64,000 bases of DNA from Shewanella schlegeliana (lineage in GTDB: Bacteria > Pseudomonadota > Gammaproteobacteria > Enterobacterales > Shewanellaceae). How positions within the stretch are numbered: the stretch's first letter is position 1; each line of letters begins with the position of its first letter. Below, piece by piece: positions 28,014-38,305 of this stretch. The notes under the pieces were generated by a model. The model had not been told where the DNA came from and did not search any database. It was given only the letters and a program-made list of their open reading frames with translations. A program made the translations under genes and the position numbers. The DNA is taken from NCBI RefSeq assembly GCF_016765635.1, contig NZ_JAESVD010000001.1, forward strand, positions 372,001 through 436,000. The letters run 5' to 3'.

Positions 28014-29042
28014 ATGACAAATCTGACGCTTGCGTTAGATGCGATGGGGGGCGACTTTGGTCCCCGCATCACAGTGCCTGCAACTTTGCAGGCACTTCGC
28101 TTAAACCCCCTCCTAAAAATCGTACTCGTGGGTGATAAAACCCAGATCGACGAACATTTAGCATCTGCCGAACCAGCAATAAAAAGCCGCATTGAGATTA
28201 AACATACGACCGAAGTGGTTACTATGTCTGATCGGCCTGTTCATGCCTTAAGAAATCGTAAGCAAAGCTCGATGCGTTTAGCCATTGAGTTAGTACGTGA
28301 CGGAAAGGCGCAGGCATGTCTGAGCGCAGGTAATACAGGCGCGCTAATGGCGATGTCTAAAGTATTGCTTAAAACCCTGCCGGGTATCGACCGTCCAGCA
28401 TTAGTAAGCTGTTTACCCGCGGTAAATAATACACCTGTTTATTTACTCGATTTGGGCGCAAATATCTCATGTGATTCCGAAACCTTATTCCAATTTGCGG
28501 TTATGGGTTCGGTGCTCAGTGAAACTGTTGATAAAACGGTGTCACCTAAGGTCGCGTTACTCAATGTTGGTATCGAAGAGATTAAAGGTAATGATCAAGT
28601 TCAACAGGCTGGTCAGTTACTGCAACAAATTCCTCAAATAAACTATACCGGTTTTATTGAAGGTGATGAGATTTACTCGGGTAATGTAGACGTGATTGTG
28701 TGTGATGGTTTTGTGGGTAATATCACTCTGAAAACCTCAGAGGGCATTGCTCGTTTGCTGATCCATCAATTGAAGAAAGGCTTAGGTGACGGATTTTTCG
28801 TTCGGATCCTTGCTAAAATCATCGCCCCACGTATACGTTCTTTGTTAAATCAGATGAACCCCGACCACTATAATGGCGCAAGTCTGATAGGATTGCGCGG
28901 AATTGTAGTAAAAAGTCATGGGTGCGCAGATGAAGCTGCTTTTTTACAAGCAATTACTTTGGCAGTAACCGAAGCGCAACGTCGACTCCCTCAGATGATC
29001 GAAGATCGTCTAGAGTCGATTCTTTTAGACATTAATAGCTGA
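28014..29042 (+). CDS. plsX: Phosphate acyltransferase PlsX
   Basis: A 342-aa peripheral membrane enzyme that turns acyl-ACP into acyl-phosphate, feeding PlsY in phospholipid synthesis. It opens with [19 protein letters not shown], the family signature, and contains [22 protein letters not shown] and [18 protein letters not shown]. The length is usual for the family. It sits 15 bp after rpmF and 10 bp before fabH, so the genes are cotranscribed. Supply of fatty-acid precursors is thus tied to the following fab genes. Confidence 0.95.
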   Translation: MTNLTLALDAMGGDFGPRITVPATLQALRLNPLLKIVLVGDKTQIDEHLASAEPAIKSRIEIKHTTEVVTMSDRPVHALRNRKQSSMRLAIELVRDGKAQACLSAGNTGALMAMSKVLLKTLPGIDRPALVSCLPAVNNTPVYLLDLGANISCDSETLFQFAVMGSVLSETVDKTVSPKVALLNVGIEEIKGNDQVQQAGQLLQQIPQINYTGFIEGDEIYSGNVDVIVCDGFVGNITLKTSEGIARLLIHQLKKGLGDGFFVRILAKIIAPRIRSLLNQMNPDHYNGASLIGLRGIVVKSHGCADEAAFLQAITLAVTEAQRRLPQMIEDRLESILLDINS

Positions 29043-29052
29043 TAAATTCCTT

Positions 29053-30012
29053 ATGCATACAAAAATTCTTGGTACTGGTAGCTATCTACCGGTGCAGGTG
29101 CGTAGTAATCACGATCTTGAACAGATGGTCGAAACCACTGATCAATGGATTGTGGAGCGCACAGGTATTTCAGAACGTAGAATCGCAGCAGCGGACGAAA
29201 CCGTTTCGACCATGGGATATCAAGCTGCGTTAAAAGCCATTGAGATGGCGGGTATCGAAGCAACTGAAATTGATATGATCATCTGCGGTACTACCAGTGC
29301 TAGTAACGCATTTCCTGCGGCAGCATGTGAAATACAGGCCATGTTAGGAGTTCATACTATTCCGGCCTTTGACATCGCTGCGGCTTGCTCAGGTTTTGTA
29401 TATGCCTTATCTGTGGCGGATCAATTTGTAAAATCTGGTGCGGCTAAAAATGTGTTGGTGATCGGTGCCGATGTGCTTTCTCGTTTGTGTGAGCCAGAAG
29501 ACCGCTCAACGATTATTCTATTTGGTGACGGAGCTGGCGCTGCGGTCATCGGTAGAGCTGACGAGCCAGGTATTATTTCGACGCATATCTTTGCCGATGG
29601 CCGTCAAGGCGACCTGCTAAAGTGTTCTATCCCGCCGCGTAAAGGAGAAACCTCTGAAGCCGTGGGTTATATGACAATGAAAGGCAACGATGTATTTAAG
29701 GTTGCGGTAACTCAGTTATCTCATGTCGTGACAGAAACTTTGCGCCATAATAACGTAGATAAGTCTGAGATTGATTGGCTTGTGCCACATCAGGCTAACT
29801 TTAGAATTATTAAAGCTACGGCTAAGAAACTCGATATGAGTTTAGATAAAGTCGTGCTAACGCTGGCTAAGCACGGTAATACCTCTGCGGCTTCAGTGCC
29901 AATTGCACTCGATGAAGCGGTAAGAGATGGTCGTATTCAGCGTGGTCAGCTATTGCTACTTGAAGCCTTCGGTGCAGGGTTTGCCTGGGGAAGTGCTTTA
30001 GTTCGTTTTTAA
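29053..30012 (+). CDS. fabH: Beta-ketoacyl-ACP synthase III
   Basis: A 319-aa initiating condensing enzyme. It joins acetyl-CoA with malonyl-ACP to start type II fatty-acid synthesis. The Cys-His-Asn triad is present: C112 in AAACSGF, H in VPHQANFRI and N in KHGNTSAAS. The GxGAGAAV-type nucleotide/CoA loop is visible as [11 protein letters not shown]. The length and position, directly after plsX, match E. coli. Confidence 0.95.
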   Translation: MHTKILGTGSYLPVQVRSNHDLEQMVETTDQWIVERTGISERRIAAADETVSTMGYQAALKAIEMAGIEATEIDMIICGTTSASNAFPAAACEIQAMLGVHTIPAFDIAAACSGFVYALSVADQFVKSGAAKNVLVIGADVLSRLCEPEDRSTIILFGDGAGAAVIGRADEPGIISTHIFADGRQGDLLKCSIPPRKGETSEAVGYMTMKGNDVFKVAVTQLSHVVTETLRHNNVDKSEIDWLVPHQANFRIIKATAKKLDMSLDKVVLTLAKHGNTSAASVPIALDEAVRDGRIQRGQLLLLEAFGAGFAWGSALVRF

Positions 30013-30090
30013 TTATCGTCTTAGATAATATCTTAAGATAACGGTTGGTTGATAACCGTCAATAGGCGTCGATTTAGAAGGTAGATTAAT

Positions 30091-31017
30091 ATGGAAAATA
30101 CAGCTTTTGTATTCCCAGGACAAGGTTCTCAAGCATTAGGAATGTTAGCTGAGCTAGCCGAAACCCATCCGGTAGTTGGTGAGACTTTCGCTCAGGCAAG
30201 CTCAGTTCTTGGATACGATTTATGGGAACTGGTTCAGCAAGGACCTGTTGAAACCCTAAATGAAACCGATAAGACTCAGCCTGCATTGTTAGCTGCAAGC
30301 GTAGCAATCTACCGTGCATATTTAGCATCGGGTAAAGGCTTACCAAGTGTTATGGCTGGCCATAGTTTGGGTGAGTACTCTGCACTTGTGTGTGCCGGCG
30401 TGATTGATTTTGAGGCAGCGATTAAATTAGTTGAGCTCCGTGGGCAACTGATGCAACAAGCGGTTCCTGCTGGTACTGGCGCTATGTTTGCCATTATTGG
30501 ATTAGCAGACGACGCTATTGCCAAAGCGTGCGAAGAGGCGTCAGAAGGCGCAGTGGTTAGCCCTGTTAACTACAACAGCCCAGGCCAAGTGGTTATCGCT
30601 GGTGAAAAGGCTGCTGTTGAGCGCGCTGCGGCATTATGTAAAGCCAACGGTGCTAAGATGGCGGTTGCGCTACCAGTTAGCGTGCCATCTCACTGCCAAC
30701 TAATGAAGCCTGCTGCAGATAAACTTGCAGTGGCACTAGAGTCAATTGAGTTCAGTGCACCTTCAGTTAACGTGATCAACAATGTTGATGTTGCTAGACC
30801 TCAGTCTGCTGCAGATATTAAAGATGCACTCGTGCGTCAATTATATTGTCCTGTACGTTGGTCTGAAACTGTCGAGTTAATGGCTCAAGAGGGGATCACT
30901 AATCTGTTTGAAATGGGACCTGGTAAAGTATTAACAGGTCTAACAAAACGTATTAATCGCTCGCTTTCAGCGCAAGCTGTAAACGATGTGGCATCATTAA
31001 CGGCGTTGACCGAATAA
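30091..31017 (+). CDS. fabD: Malonyl-CoA-ACP transacylase
   Basis: A 308-aa cytosolic acyltransferase that loads malonyl onto ACP for chain elongation. It shows the oxyanion-hole FPGQGSQ near residue 8, the catalytic serine in GHSLGEYSA (S92), an arginine in ELRGQLMQQA, and the catalytic histidine in VPSHCQLM. The family length is kept. It follows fabH after 78 bp and precedes fabG by 9 bp. Confidence 0.95.
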   Translation: MENTAFVFPGQGSQALGMLAELAETHPVVGETFAQASSVLGYDLWELVQQGPVETLNETDKTQPALLAASVAIYRAYLASGKGLPSVMAGHSLGEYSALVCAGVIDFEAAIKLVELRGQLMQQAVPAGTGAMFAIIGLADDAIAKACEEASEGAVVSPVNYNSPGQVVIAGEKAAVERAAALCKANGAKMAVALPVSVPSHCQLMKPAADKLAVALESIEFSAPSVNVINNVDVARPQSAADIKDALVRQLYCPVRWSETVELMAQEGITNLFEMGPGKVLTGLTKRINRSLSAQAVNDVASLTALTE

Positions 31018-31026
31018 GGAAATCTG

Positions 31027-31773
31027 ATGAGTATAAGTTTTGATTTGACTGGTAAAGTTGCCTTAGTAACAGGTGCCAGCCGTGGTATTGGACGTGCAGT
31101 TGCAGAAACATTAGTTTCAGCTGGTGCAGTCGTTATCGGTACTGCAACCAGTGAACGTGGCGCTGAAGCGATACAAGCCTATTTAGGCGATAAGGGCTAC
31201 GGTCTTGTTTTAAACGTGACTGATGCTGACTCTGTTAAAGCTTTGTTTGAAACAATAAAAGAAAAAGCTGGCGATGTAGACATTTTAGTCAACAACGCAG
31301 GTATTACTCGTGACAATTTGTTAATGCGCATGAAAGATGATGAATGGAATGATATCCTAGATACTAACCTTACATCTATCTTCCGTACCTCGAAAGCGGT
31401 GATGAGACCTATGATGAAGAAACGTCATGGGCGTATTATTAACATTGGCTCAGTTGTAGGCACCATGGGTAATGCAGGGCAGACTAACTACTCTGCAGCT
31501 AAAGCTGGCCTGATTGGATTTACAAAATCTCTTGCAAGAGAGGTTGCATCTCGTCAGATTACAGTTAATGCTATTGCCCCTGGATTTATCCAGACAGATA
31601 TGACGGATGAGCTGACGGAAGAGCAGCAACAAGCTATTATGTCTCAGGTACCAATGGAAAGACTTGGTCAGGCGCAGGAAATTGCTCACGCAGTCCTCTT
31701 TTTAGCGTCAGACTCTGCTGCTTATATTACTGGGGAAACTCTCCATGTGAATGGTGGCATGTACATGGTTTAA
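31027..31773 (+). CDS. fabG: 3-oxoacyl-ACP reductase
   Basis: A 248-aa NADPH-dependent short-chain dehydrogenase. It reduces the beta-keto group in each elongation cycle. It has the cofactor loop TGASRGIG (near 16-23), NNAGITRDN, and the catalytic set Ser (INIGSV), Tyr and Lys (NYSAAKAG). AGGAA lies just before the ATG. It ends the first block of the operon; a 156-bp gap with a possible separate promoter follows before acpP. Confidence 0.95.
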   Translation: MSISFDLTGKVALVTGASRGIGRAVAETLVSAGAVVIGTATSERGAEAIQAYLGDKGYGLVLNVTDADSVKALFETIKEKAGDVDILVNNAGITRDNLLMRMKDDEWNDILDTNLTSIFRTSKAVMRPMMKKRHGRIINIGSVVGTMGNAGQTNYSAAKAGLIGFTKSLAREVASRQITVNAIAPGFIQTDMTDELTEEQQQAIMSQVPMERLGQAQEIAHAVLFLASDSAAYITGETLHVNGGMYMV

Positions 31774-31790
31774 AGGGAGCGGCAGGCTGT

Positions 31791-31808
31791 GATCACTCTA
31801 GGGTGATC
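31791..31808 (+). other. Hairpin after fabG (possible attenuator or processing site)
   Basis: GATCAC pairs with GTGATC around a 6-nt loop, 18 bp past the fabG stop. It has no U run, so it is not a classic terminator. It may separate acpP expression from the upstream genes. Confidence 0.35.
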
Positions 31809-31854
31809 TGCATCAACTGTAGGCTCGATTGTGGTTAGACCACGAAAGTTAAGC

Positions 31855-31882
31855 TTGCAATGTCTGCCAAATTCAATAAACT
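31855..31882 (+). promoter_or_regulatory. Possible acpP promoter
   Basis: TTGCAA, 16 bp, TAAACT in the fabG-acpP gap. acpP has its own promoter in E. coli and needs very high expression. This match is moderate. Confidence 0.3.
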
Positions 31883-31929
31883 ACTCGCAATCTTGCGCAA
31901 GTGCGTAATTTGAATAGGAAAGAAAACTA

Positions 31930-32163
31930 ATGAGCAACATCGAAGAACGTGTAAAGAAAATCATCATCGAGCAACTAGGTGTTAAAGAAGAAGACGTTAA
32001 ATCAGCAGCATCTTTCGTTGACGATTTGGGTGCAGATTCTCTAGACACTGTTGAGTTGGTTATGGCTCTAGAAGAAGAGTTTGACACCGAGATCCCTGAT
32101 GAAGAAGCTGAAAAGATCACTACTGTTCAAGCAGCGATCGATTACGTTTCTAAGAATCAGTAA
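31930..32163 (+). CDS. acpP: Acyl carrier protein
   Basis: A 77-aa acidic carrier of growing acyl chains. The phosphopantetheine serine is S37 in [12 protein letters not shown]. Its sequence is very close to E. coli AcpP. It is cytosolic and highly expressed. AGGAAAGAAAACTA gives a strong ribosome-binding site. An intrinsic terminator just after the stop separates it from fabF, so most transcripts should end here. Confidence 0.97.
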   Translation: MSNIEERVKKIIIEQLGVKEEDVKSAASFVDDLGADSLDTVELVMALEEEFDTEIPDEEAEKITTVQAAIDYVSKNQ

Positions 32164-32177
32164 TCTAGAATTCTTGA

Positions 32178-32209
32178 AAACAGGCGGCATTTTTGCCGCC
32201 TGTTTTTGT
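32178..32209 (+). terminator. acpP terminator
   Basis: A 12-bp stem, aaacaggcggca/tgccgcctgttt, with a TTTT loop is followed by TTGTTTG, starting 15 bp past the stop. It is a strong intrinsic terminator. Confidence 0.9.
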
Positions 32210-32405
32210 TTGTAAAAGCCACTGGTTGAGTAAACTTTTTTATCTTCGCATTATCAATACTTATTAACCTAGGTAAGTATTATTCCAACCAGAACTGGCA
32301 CATACCCTTTGAAACCGTGTTTTCAAGTACAGGGTGTAGGTATTGGTAGTTCAATCTCTTTGCAGCTATCATCATTATTCATTTTTAAAGTAAAAAGGTG
32401 ACCGC

Positions 32406-33644
32406 GTGTCTAAACGTCGAGTAGTCGTAACGGGCTTAGGCTTAGTTAGCCCAGTGGGAAATACAGTGGACTCTTCTTGGAAAGCCCTGGTTTCTGGTAA
32501 GAGTGGTATCGCGCCGATAACTAAATTTGATGCTAGTGAGTTTTCGACTCGCATTAGCGGTTCTGTTAAAGACTTCGATGTCGAGCAGTACATGCCTCGC
32601 AAAGACGCACGTAAGATGGACTTGTTTATTCAATACGGTATGGCTGCAGGCATTCAAGCCGTTGAAGACTCAGGTCTTGAGATGGATAAGTTAGACCCTG
32701 CTCGTGTCGGTACCGCTATTGGTGCTGGTATGGGTGGTATGCCACTAATTGAACAAAACCATGCAGCACTATTAAAGGGCGGTCCACGTAAAGTATCGCC
32801 TTTCTTCGTTCCAAGCACGATCATCAACATGATTGCTGGACACCTTTCGATTAAATACGGCATGACAGGCCCGAACTTTGCTGTGACTACTGCTTGTACA
32901 ACAGGCGTGCATAATATTGGCTTTGCTGCGCGTACGATTGCTTATGGCGATGCTGATGTGATGGTTGCTGGCGGCGCTGAAGATGTGACGTGTCCATTAG
33001 CTGTGGCAGGATTTGGCTCAGCTAAAGCATTGTCTACCCGTAATGACGATCCTGAGGCGGCAAGTCGTCCTTGGGATAAAGATCGTGATGGTTTCGTTAT
33101 CGGTGACGGCGCAGGTGTGATGGTGATGGAAGAGTACGAGCATGCAAAAGCGCGCGGTGCGACGATTTATGCTGAATTAGTGGGTTTTGGTATGAGCGGT
33201 GATGCGTTCCACATGACATCACCACCAAGTGATGGTGCTGGCGCTGCTGCGGCAATGGTTAATGCAATTAACGACGCCAAAGTTGCCCGTGAAGAGATCG
33301 GTTACATCAACGCTCATGGCACCTCAACACCCGCGGGTGATAAGGCTGAAGCCGCCGCGGTTAAGTCTGTATTTAGCGACCATGCCTACGACTTGTTAGT
33401 GAGTTCAACAAAATCTATGACAGGTCATCTGTTAGGCGCTGCAGGTTCAGTTGAAGCGATTGTGACGATTCTTGCTCTTAAAGATCAAGTCGTACCGCCA
33501 ACACTGAACTTAGATAACCCTGATGAAGGCTGTGACCTTGACTTTGTAGCTCACACTGCTCGTGATTATAAGTTTGATTACGGATTGTGTAACTCATTCG
33601 GTTTTGGTGGCACTAACGGCTCACTACTGTTTAAAAAAGTGTAG
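32406..33644 (+). CDS. fabF: Beta-ketoacyl-ACP synthase II
   Basis: A 412-aa condensing enzyme that elongates acyl chains and, in E. coli, supports temperature control of cis-vaccenate. The Cys-His-His triad is intact: C164 in [11 protein letters not shown] in NAHGTSTP and H in [10 protein letters not shown]. It begins with GTG, preceded by AAGGTG; this start gives the conserved [12 protein letters not shown]. It lies 242 bp past acpP, behind that gene's terminator, so it probably has its own promoter. No pabC follows, unlike in E. coli. Confidence 0.95.
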   Translation: MSKRRVVVTGLGLVSPVGNTVDSSWKALVSGKSGIAPITKFDASEFSTRISGSVKDFDVEQYMPRKDARKMDLFIQYGMAAGIQAVEDSGLEMDKLDPARVGTAIGAGMGGMPLIEQNHAALLKGGPRKVSPFFVPSTIINMIAGHLSIKYGMTGPNFAVTTACTTGVHNIGFAARTIAYGDADVMVAGGAEDVTCPLAVAGFGSAKALSTRNDDPEAASRPWDKDRDGFVIGDGAGVMVMEEYEHAKARGATIYAELVGFGMSGDAFHMTSPPSDGAGAAAAMVNAINDAKVAREEIGYINAHGTSTPAGDKAEAAAVKSVFSDHAYDLLVSSTKSMTGHLLGAAGSVEAIVTILALKDQVVPPTLNLDNPDEGCDLDFVAHTARDYKFDYGLCNSFGFGGTNGSLLFKKV

Positions 33645-33667
33645 TCAGCTAGATTGACCGAACATTT

Positions 33668-33691
33668 AAAAGCGCCCAAGGGCGCTTTTTT
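33668..33691 (+). terminator. fabF terminator
   Basis: An aaaagcgccc/gggcgctttt stem is followed by TTTGTG, 24 bp past the stop. Confidence 0.85.
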
Positions 33692-33883
33692 GTGTTTGGA
33701 GCAGCTTGAAATTTGAAGTGATTCACACAATTTCAGCCAAATATTAAATCAATATATCGGCCAGATTAACCTTGTTTAATGTGGTGATAAGTCTCTAGAA
33801 TTCGGATCTCAATAGGCAGATACTGCAGCTCTCAGCTCACGCAAGATGGGCTCAATGTAGGTCATACCTAAGGGACACGAAAA

Positions 33884-34252
33884 GTGCTTAATCCAATTGT
33901 TATTCCTATCATGCCAATTCTAGGCATTATCACTGCCAATATTAATGAGCTTATTCGAGGTGAGTCATTAGTACGCTTTCCCAAGTTGCAATTGGGAGTT
34001 AAAACCTTCAACTTAGCTGTCGCTGCATTTACTGTGGTTTGGTTTGCGCTACTGATTGCCGCGATCGATGTGAGTAACGCCAACAGCGTCCTTGCAGGCA
34101 TTGAAGTGATGGCATTGTTTCTTGCAGGTATTGGAGCCTACACTTTATTTAATGGTGGTAGATTGCTAGGTGAGAAATCACAGCTTTGGCTTTATCGTTT
34201 AGCATTACCGACCGTGTTAGCTGGTAGCTTTTTCGTCAGTCAGTTTGGTTAA
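33884..34252 (+). CDS. Putative membrane protein, unknown
   Basis: A 122-aa protein with four hydrophobic stretches, about residues 1-18, 44-65, 71-90 and 102-120. It lacks a cleavable signal peptide. The start is GTG, with AAGGGA nine bases before it; no ATG fits. I recognise no family. It sits 239 bp after fabF and 41 bp before the thioesterase gene, so cotranscription with the latter is possible. Confidence 0.6.
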   Translation: MLNPIVIPIMPILGIITANINELIRGESLVRFPKLQLGVKTFNLAVAAFTVVWFALLIAAIDVSNANSVLAGIEVMALFLAGIGAYTLFNGGRLLGEKSQLWLYRLALPTVLAGSFFVSQFG

Positions 34253-34293
34253 AGCGTGCCGCAAGGCCGAATTTGACGTAAAATACTCAATAG

Positions 34294-34809
34294 ATGGCAA
34301 AATTATTGAGACCAGATATGGCAGGCACAGAAAGACAATTAACACTGAGGTTCTTAGCAGAACCGGCAGATGTGAACTTTGGCGGTAAAGTACACGGCGG
34401 CGCCGTAATGAAGTGGATTGACCTCGCTGGTTATGGCTGCGCTGCGGGCTGGAGTGGTAAGTATTGTATTACTGCTTATGCTGGCGGTATTCGATTTGTT
34501 AAGCCTATTCATGTGGGCAATATCGTCGAAGTCAGCGCGAAGATCATCTATACGGGTAGAACTTCTATGCACCTTGCCATTGATGTAAGAGCTGGCGATC
34601 CTAAGGTAACTGAAAGAGCCCTAACAACGCACTGTGTCCTAGTCATGGTTGCGGTTGATGATGAAGGCCAACCGACAGAAGTGCCTGACTGGAAGCCTAC
34701 GTCAGCTGCAGATATCGAATTACGAGAGTCTGCCATTAGATTGATGGAGATGCGTAAGAAGATTGGTGCAGAGATGCAGGCCCATCTGGATCTGCAGCCG
34801 CAGGTTTAG
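34294..34809 (+). CDS. Acyl-CoA thioesterase (hotdog fold)
   Basis: A 171-aa hotdog-fold hydrolase predicted to release free acids from acyl-CoA. The motif DVNFGGKVHGGAVMKWIDLAGYGCA, with the catalytic acid region, and the RFVKPIHVGN segment match YciA/BACH-like enzymes. The C-terminus is an alpha-helical tail. There are two possible starts (codons 1 and 9), neither with a clear Shine-Dalgarno. It follows the small membrane protein gene by 41 bp. Confidence 0.8.
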   Translation: MAKLLRPDMAGTERQLTLRFLAEPADVNFGGKVHGGAVMKWIDLAGYGCAAGWSGKYCITAYAGGIRFVKPIHVGNIVEVSAKIIYTGRTSMHLAIDVRAGDPKVTERALTTHCVLVMVAVDDEGQPTEVPDWKPTSAADIELRESAIRLMEMRKKIGAEMQAHLDLQPQV

Positions 34810-34840
34810 TGATTTAGCTCTGTTAAAGTTTATGTTCATT

Positions 34841-34867
34841 AAAGCTAGCCATCGGGCTAGCTTTTTT
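34841..34867 (+). terminator. Thioesterase terminator
   Basis: aaagctagcc pairs with ggctagcttt, followed by TTT, 31 bp past the thioesterase stop. Confidence 0.85.
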
Positions 34868-34946
34868 ATTGCCTCAATAAAGTTGTTTTCTATCACTTCT
34901 AGCCTTTAGAATGGGGCAAAAAATACTCCCTACAATAGGAAATATA

Positions 34947-35822
34947 ATGGCTAAGGTTGCGTTCATAGGTTTAGGTGTGATGGGTTATCCCATGGCTGGT
35001 CACTTAGTTAAGCATGGTCATCAGGTTACGGTTTATAACCGTACTGAAGCAAAAGCTAAGGCTTGGACGGAAGAGTTCAGCGGTGAGTATCAGCTTACCC
35101 CTAGAGAGGCCGCAATCGGCCAAGATATGGTGTTTGTATGTGTCGGCAACGATGACGACTTGCGTCAAGTGACGTTGGGCGATAACGGTGTATTGGCGGG
35201 AATGAGTGCAGGGACTATTTTGGTTGATCATACCACCGCATCCGCCGATGTGGCTCGAGAGATCGCAGATATTGCTAAGCCATTGGATATTGGCTTTATC
35301 GATGCACCGGTATCGGGCGGACAGGCGGGCGCCGAAAACGGCGTACTAACAGTGATGGCCGGCGGCGAACAAGCAACGTTTGAGCGCGCTAAGCCTGTAA
35401 TTGACTCTTATGCACGCTGCGCTGAGTTATTAGGCGAGGTTGGTGCGGGGCAGCTCACTAAGATGGTCAACCAAATTTGTATTGCTGGTGTGGTTCAGGG
35501 ACTCGCTGAAGGACTGCATTTTGCGCGAAGCGCGGGTTTAGACGGTGAAAAAGTCGTTGAAGTGATCAGTAAGGGCGCGGCGCAATCATGGCAGATGGAA
35601 AATCGTTATCAAACCATGTGGAAAGGCGAATATGATTTTGGCTTTGCCGTCGATTGGATGCGTAAAGACTTAGGTATTGCGCTAGATGAGGCACGTCGCA
35701 ATGGCTCGCACTTACCGCTAACGGCTTTAGTCGATCAGTTTTACTCAGAAGTACAGTCCATCGGTGGTAAGCGCTGGGATACATCGAGTTTATTCGCAAA
35801 GCTTGAGAAGAATCGCAGTTAA
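34947..35822 (+). CDS. 3-hydroxyisobutyrate dehydrogenase-family oxidoreductase
   Basis: A 291-aa NAD(P)-dependent beta-hydroxyacid dehydrogenase. It has the Rossmann start FIGLGVMGYPMA, the substrate-binding DAPVSGGQAGAENG and the catalytic-lysine helix KMVNQICIAGVVQG. Members act on 3-hydroxyisobutyrate, tartronate semialdehyde or glyoxylate; neighbours give no pathway clue (no mmsA or valine genes), so the substrate stays open. The frame extends 12 codons upstream. I took the ATG at MAKVAFIG because it begins the fold. AATAGGAAAT lies before it. It is monocistronic. Confidence 0.88.
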   Translation: MAKVAFIGLGVMGYPMAGHLVKHGHQVTVYNRTEAKAKAWTEEFSGEYQLTPREAAIGQDMVFVCVGNDDDLRQVTLGDNGVLAGMSAGTILVDHTTASADVAREIADIAKPLDIGFIDAPVSGGQAGAENGVLTVMAGGEQATFERAKPVIDSYARCAELLGEVGAGQLTKMVNQICIAGVVQGLAEGLHFARSAGLDGEKVVEVISKGAAQSWQMENRYQTMWKGEYDFGFAVDWMRKDLGIALDEARRNGSHLPLTALVDQFYSEVQSIGGKRWDTSSLFAKLEKNRS

Positions 35823-35856
35823 CCGACCTTAGCTTTAGCCGATAAACAGCCAGAAT

Positions 35857-35886
35857 AAAAAAGGACCACAAATGTGGTCCTTTTCT
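35857..35886. terminator. Bidirectional terminator between dehydrogenase and cdd
   Basis: An aaaaggaccac/gtggtcctttt stem has a short loop. It has a U tract on both strands and lies between convergent genes. Confidence 0.85.
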
Positions 35887-35905
35887 TCGTTGAACAGATT
35901 GGAGA

Positions 35906-36796
35906 CTATTCTGGCTCAACCACAATATGTTCAAGCTCGACTGCCGCAACACTGTGTAGAGCGTCCATAGCGGCACCAACGAGTGAGATCACCCCTTTAG
36001 AAGACTCTATCAATACGGCGCGGTTAATCTCGCTGAAATCGCGGTTATGACGCGCCATGGTAGACAGTGCCATCTGCATTGGCTGCATCGATGGATTAAA
36101 TGCTGCGTTTTCAGCATAACGACCACAATAGGTCGCACCATCTTTTGTTTCTAACACGACAGCAGCGTAGGTCTTGGTGTACGGCGCATAACTTAGCCCC
36201 GCATGATCGAGTCCTTCAATGATCATCGGGTCGTTAGAATCTAATGTCAGCGTATGCTGCTGCTTAGTGAGCAAAGGCTCTGTGATATTGAGATCGCTTG
36301 GACCAAATGCATAAGGTAGGTAATGAGATAGTGGCTCAACTTTCTGCAGTGGTAGGTGGATGTTAACTTTAGCACCTTCAACGAGCTCATTGATAAATTG
36401 ACGGCAATGTCCGCAAGGAGACGCATTGACAATGATGTCTTCAATAATGCTTTCACCGCTTAGCCATGCGTGGCTAATGGCGCTCTGTTCGGCGTGAACA
36501 GAATGAAATAGTGCTTCACCTGGAAGTTCAATATTCGCGCCCATGTAGATATCGCCGCTCTTACCCTTAGCGATGGCACCCACATGAAAATCACTGATAG
36601 GCGGTCTAGCTAAAGCTGCAGCAATGGGAAGTAGGGCTAAAAGTAGTTCGTTTAGCTCCATCTTGCTTGCCGTTTGAAGCTGTTCTAGTTGCTGAGCATC
36701 AATATGGCCGGCAAAATCTTTATTCAGTATTGGTACGATAGCGGTTGCTAGTGGCTCCGGTAACTTGGCTACGCTTTTTAAGAACCTGTCCTGCAT
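35906..36796 (-). CDS. cdd: Cytidine deaminase
   Basis: A 296-aa zinc enzyme that converts cytidine and deoxycytidine to uridine forms in pyrimidine salvage. The catalytic HAE (H101, E103) and PCGHC (C128, C131) zinc motifs are present, plus [19 protein letters not shown]. The two-domain length (a catalytic domain and a second, degenerate copy at about 185-290) matches the E. coli dimeric form, not the short tetrameric form. It is convergent with the dehydrogenase gene. The spacer to sbcB is 96 bp. Confidence 0.94.
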   Translation of the reverse strand: MQDRFLKSVAKLPEPLATAIVPILNKDFAGHIDAQQLEQLQTASKMELNELLLALLPIAAALARPPISDFHVGAIAKGKSGDIYMGANIELPGEALFHSVHAEQSAISHAWLSGESIIEDIIVNASPCGHCRQFINELVEGAKVNIHLPLQKVEPLSHYLPYAFGPSDLNITEPLLTKQQHTLTLDSNDPMIIEGLDHAGLSYAPYTKTYAAVVLETKDGATYCGRYAENAAFNPSMQPMQMALSTMARHNRDFSEINRAVLIESSKGVISLVGAAMDALHSVAAVELEHIVVEPE

Positions 36797-36892
36797 ATGC
36801 TATTTCCTTTTTATTAACACTAAAGAAGTATCATTCTAGTAATCTTGTTACAACTAGAATGAGACGAAGATCTCAGTTGTCGCCGATAAAGC

Positions 36893-38305
36893 TTATAGGC
36901 TTCTAAGATAATGACATAAAGCCTGTAATAATTTTTGCTTAGATTCATCTTGCTCGGTCTCTTCAAGCAAGTTTTCCAAACGAATAATATAGTCAGGATC
37001 GTTGAGTCTAGACTGACAGAATTCGCGCCAGCGGTATTGCTCACTATCATCGAGGGTTTCTGGATAGTTACGTGCACGGTACCTAAACAGCATCTCTGCC
37101 AGTCTTGAGTCATCGAAGTCCAGTTCAAGTGCTGCCAAGTTGCTTGGCTTAGTGTTGCGGATGATCTCGATTTTAGCTTTATCCGCCGAACTGAAGAAAC
37201 CGCCGCTGTATAATGCCTGATCAGGGTCGATAGCTTTCTCTTCATGTTCTACATCAAACACTGCAACCAGTTTTTCGCGCAGTTCTGGATGTTGTTTAAG
37301 CCTTCGGTATTGCTCTCTGGCAAACGCCTTGTCAATGTCGAGTCTGGCAGCATTCTCATCAGTTAACGTATTAGCAGCTGCAATAAACGGACTCTTGTTG
37401 ATATGGATCTGCTTAATACCGATAGGCAACTCATCGGGTGCTAAATCGCTGCGGCGGGTATACATGCGCTCACGGATCTCTTCAACGCTAAGTTCAATAA
37501 GCGGAGAGAGGTTCATAGCAAGGTTAACGCAAATAACCGCGTTCTTATTCGTAGAGTGATAGGCGACCGGTGCGATAATTGTGGTGCAGCCATTAAGTGC
37601 ACTGATTTTCGAGCTAACATGCACAAGTGGCTTCATATCAAGCACATCGATGAACTTGGATACTTGCTGCTTCTGTCTCAGGCTAAAGTAATAATCAAAC
37701 AGCTTAGGTTGCACTGTTTTTATCAGCTTTGCCATGTCGATGGTGGCATACACATCAGACATCGCATCATGAGCCTTTTCATGGCTTAAGCCATTGGCTA
37801 CAGTCAGTTGCTCAAGCTTAAAGCTAGGAGAGCCATCTTCTTTTTCAGGCCAGTTAATGCCCTCGGGTCTAAAAGCATAGCAAGCACGAACGAGATCGAT
37901 AATATCCCAGCGGGTGTTACCGTTTTGCCACTCACGGGCATAAGGGTCGATAAAGTTACGGTAAAAGCCGTAGCGCGACACTTCATCATCAAAGCGCAAT
38001 GAGTTATAACCCACAACACAGGTCTTAGGTTGACTAAACAGACTATTAATCTTGTCCATAAACTCAGCTTCTGGCATACCCTTTAGGTTAGCGAGTTGCG
38101 GAGTAATACCCGTGATAAGAATAGCCTCTGGTGACGGTAAATAATCATTAGCGACCTTACAGTAAAAGGTTTCTGGCTCACCAATGATATTAAGGTCCAT
38201 ATCCGTGCGCACGCCAGCAAACTGAGAAGGCCGGTCTTTTGCTGGGTTAGCACCAAAAGTCTCGTAATCGTGCCAAAAGAGGGTGGGTTGGTTATTGGTA
38301 GACAT
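36893..38305 (-). CDS. sbcB: Exodeoxyribonuclease I
   Basis: A 470-aa 3'-5' single-strand DNA exonuclease used in recombination and mismatch repair. The DnaQ-like start is FWHDYETFGANPAKDRPSQFA (ExoI with D-x-E), with ExoII VGYNSLRFDDEV and ExoIII in HDAMSDVYATIDM. An SH3-like and a C-terminal helical domain follow. The frame extends six codons upstream; MSTNNQPTLFW fits the family. It is upstream of cdd on the same strand with a 96-bp gap. Confidence 0.93.
   Translation of the reverse strand: MSTNNQPTLFWHDYETFGANPAKDRPSQFAGVRTDMDLNIIGEPETFYCKVANDYLPSPEAILITGITPQLANLKGMPEAEFMDKINSLFSQPKTCVVGYNSLRFDDEVSRYGFYRNFIDPYAREWQNGNTRWDIIDLVRACYAFRPEGINWPEKEDGSPSFKLEQLTVANGLSHEKAHDAMSDVYATIDMAKLIKTVQPKLFDYYFSLRQKQQVSKFIDVLDMKPLVHVSSKISALNGCTTIIAPVAYHSTNKNAVICVNLAMNLSPLIELSVEEIRERMYTRRSDLAPDELPIGIKQIHINKSPFIAAANTLTDENAARLDIDKAFAREQYRRLKQHPELREKLVAVFDVEHEEKAIDPDQALYSGGFFSSADKAKIEIIRNTKPSNLAALELDFDDSRLAEMLFRYRARNYPETLDDSEQYRWREFCQSRLNDPDYIIRLENLLEETEQDESKQKLLQALCHYLRSL

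Noticed and set aside
35566..35979. Minus-strand 137-codon frame
   Set aside because: Antisense to the dehydrogenase gene and crosses a strong terminator into cdd; no domain.
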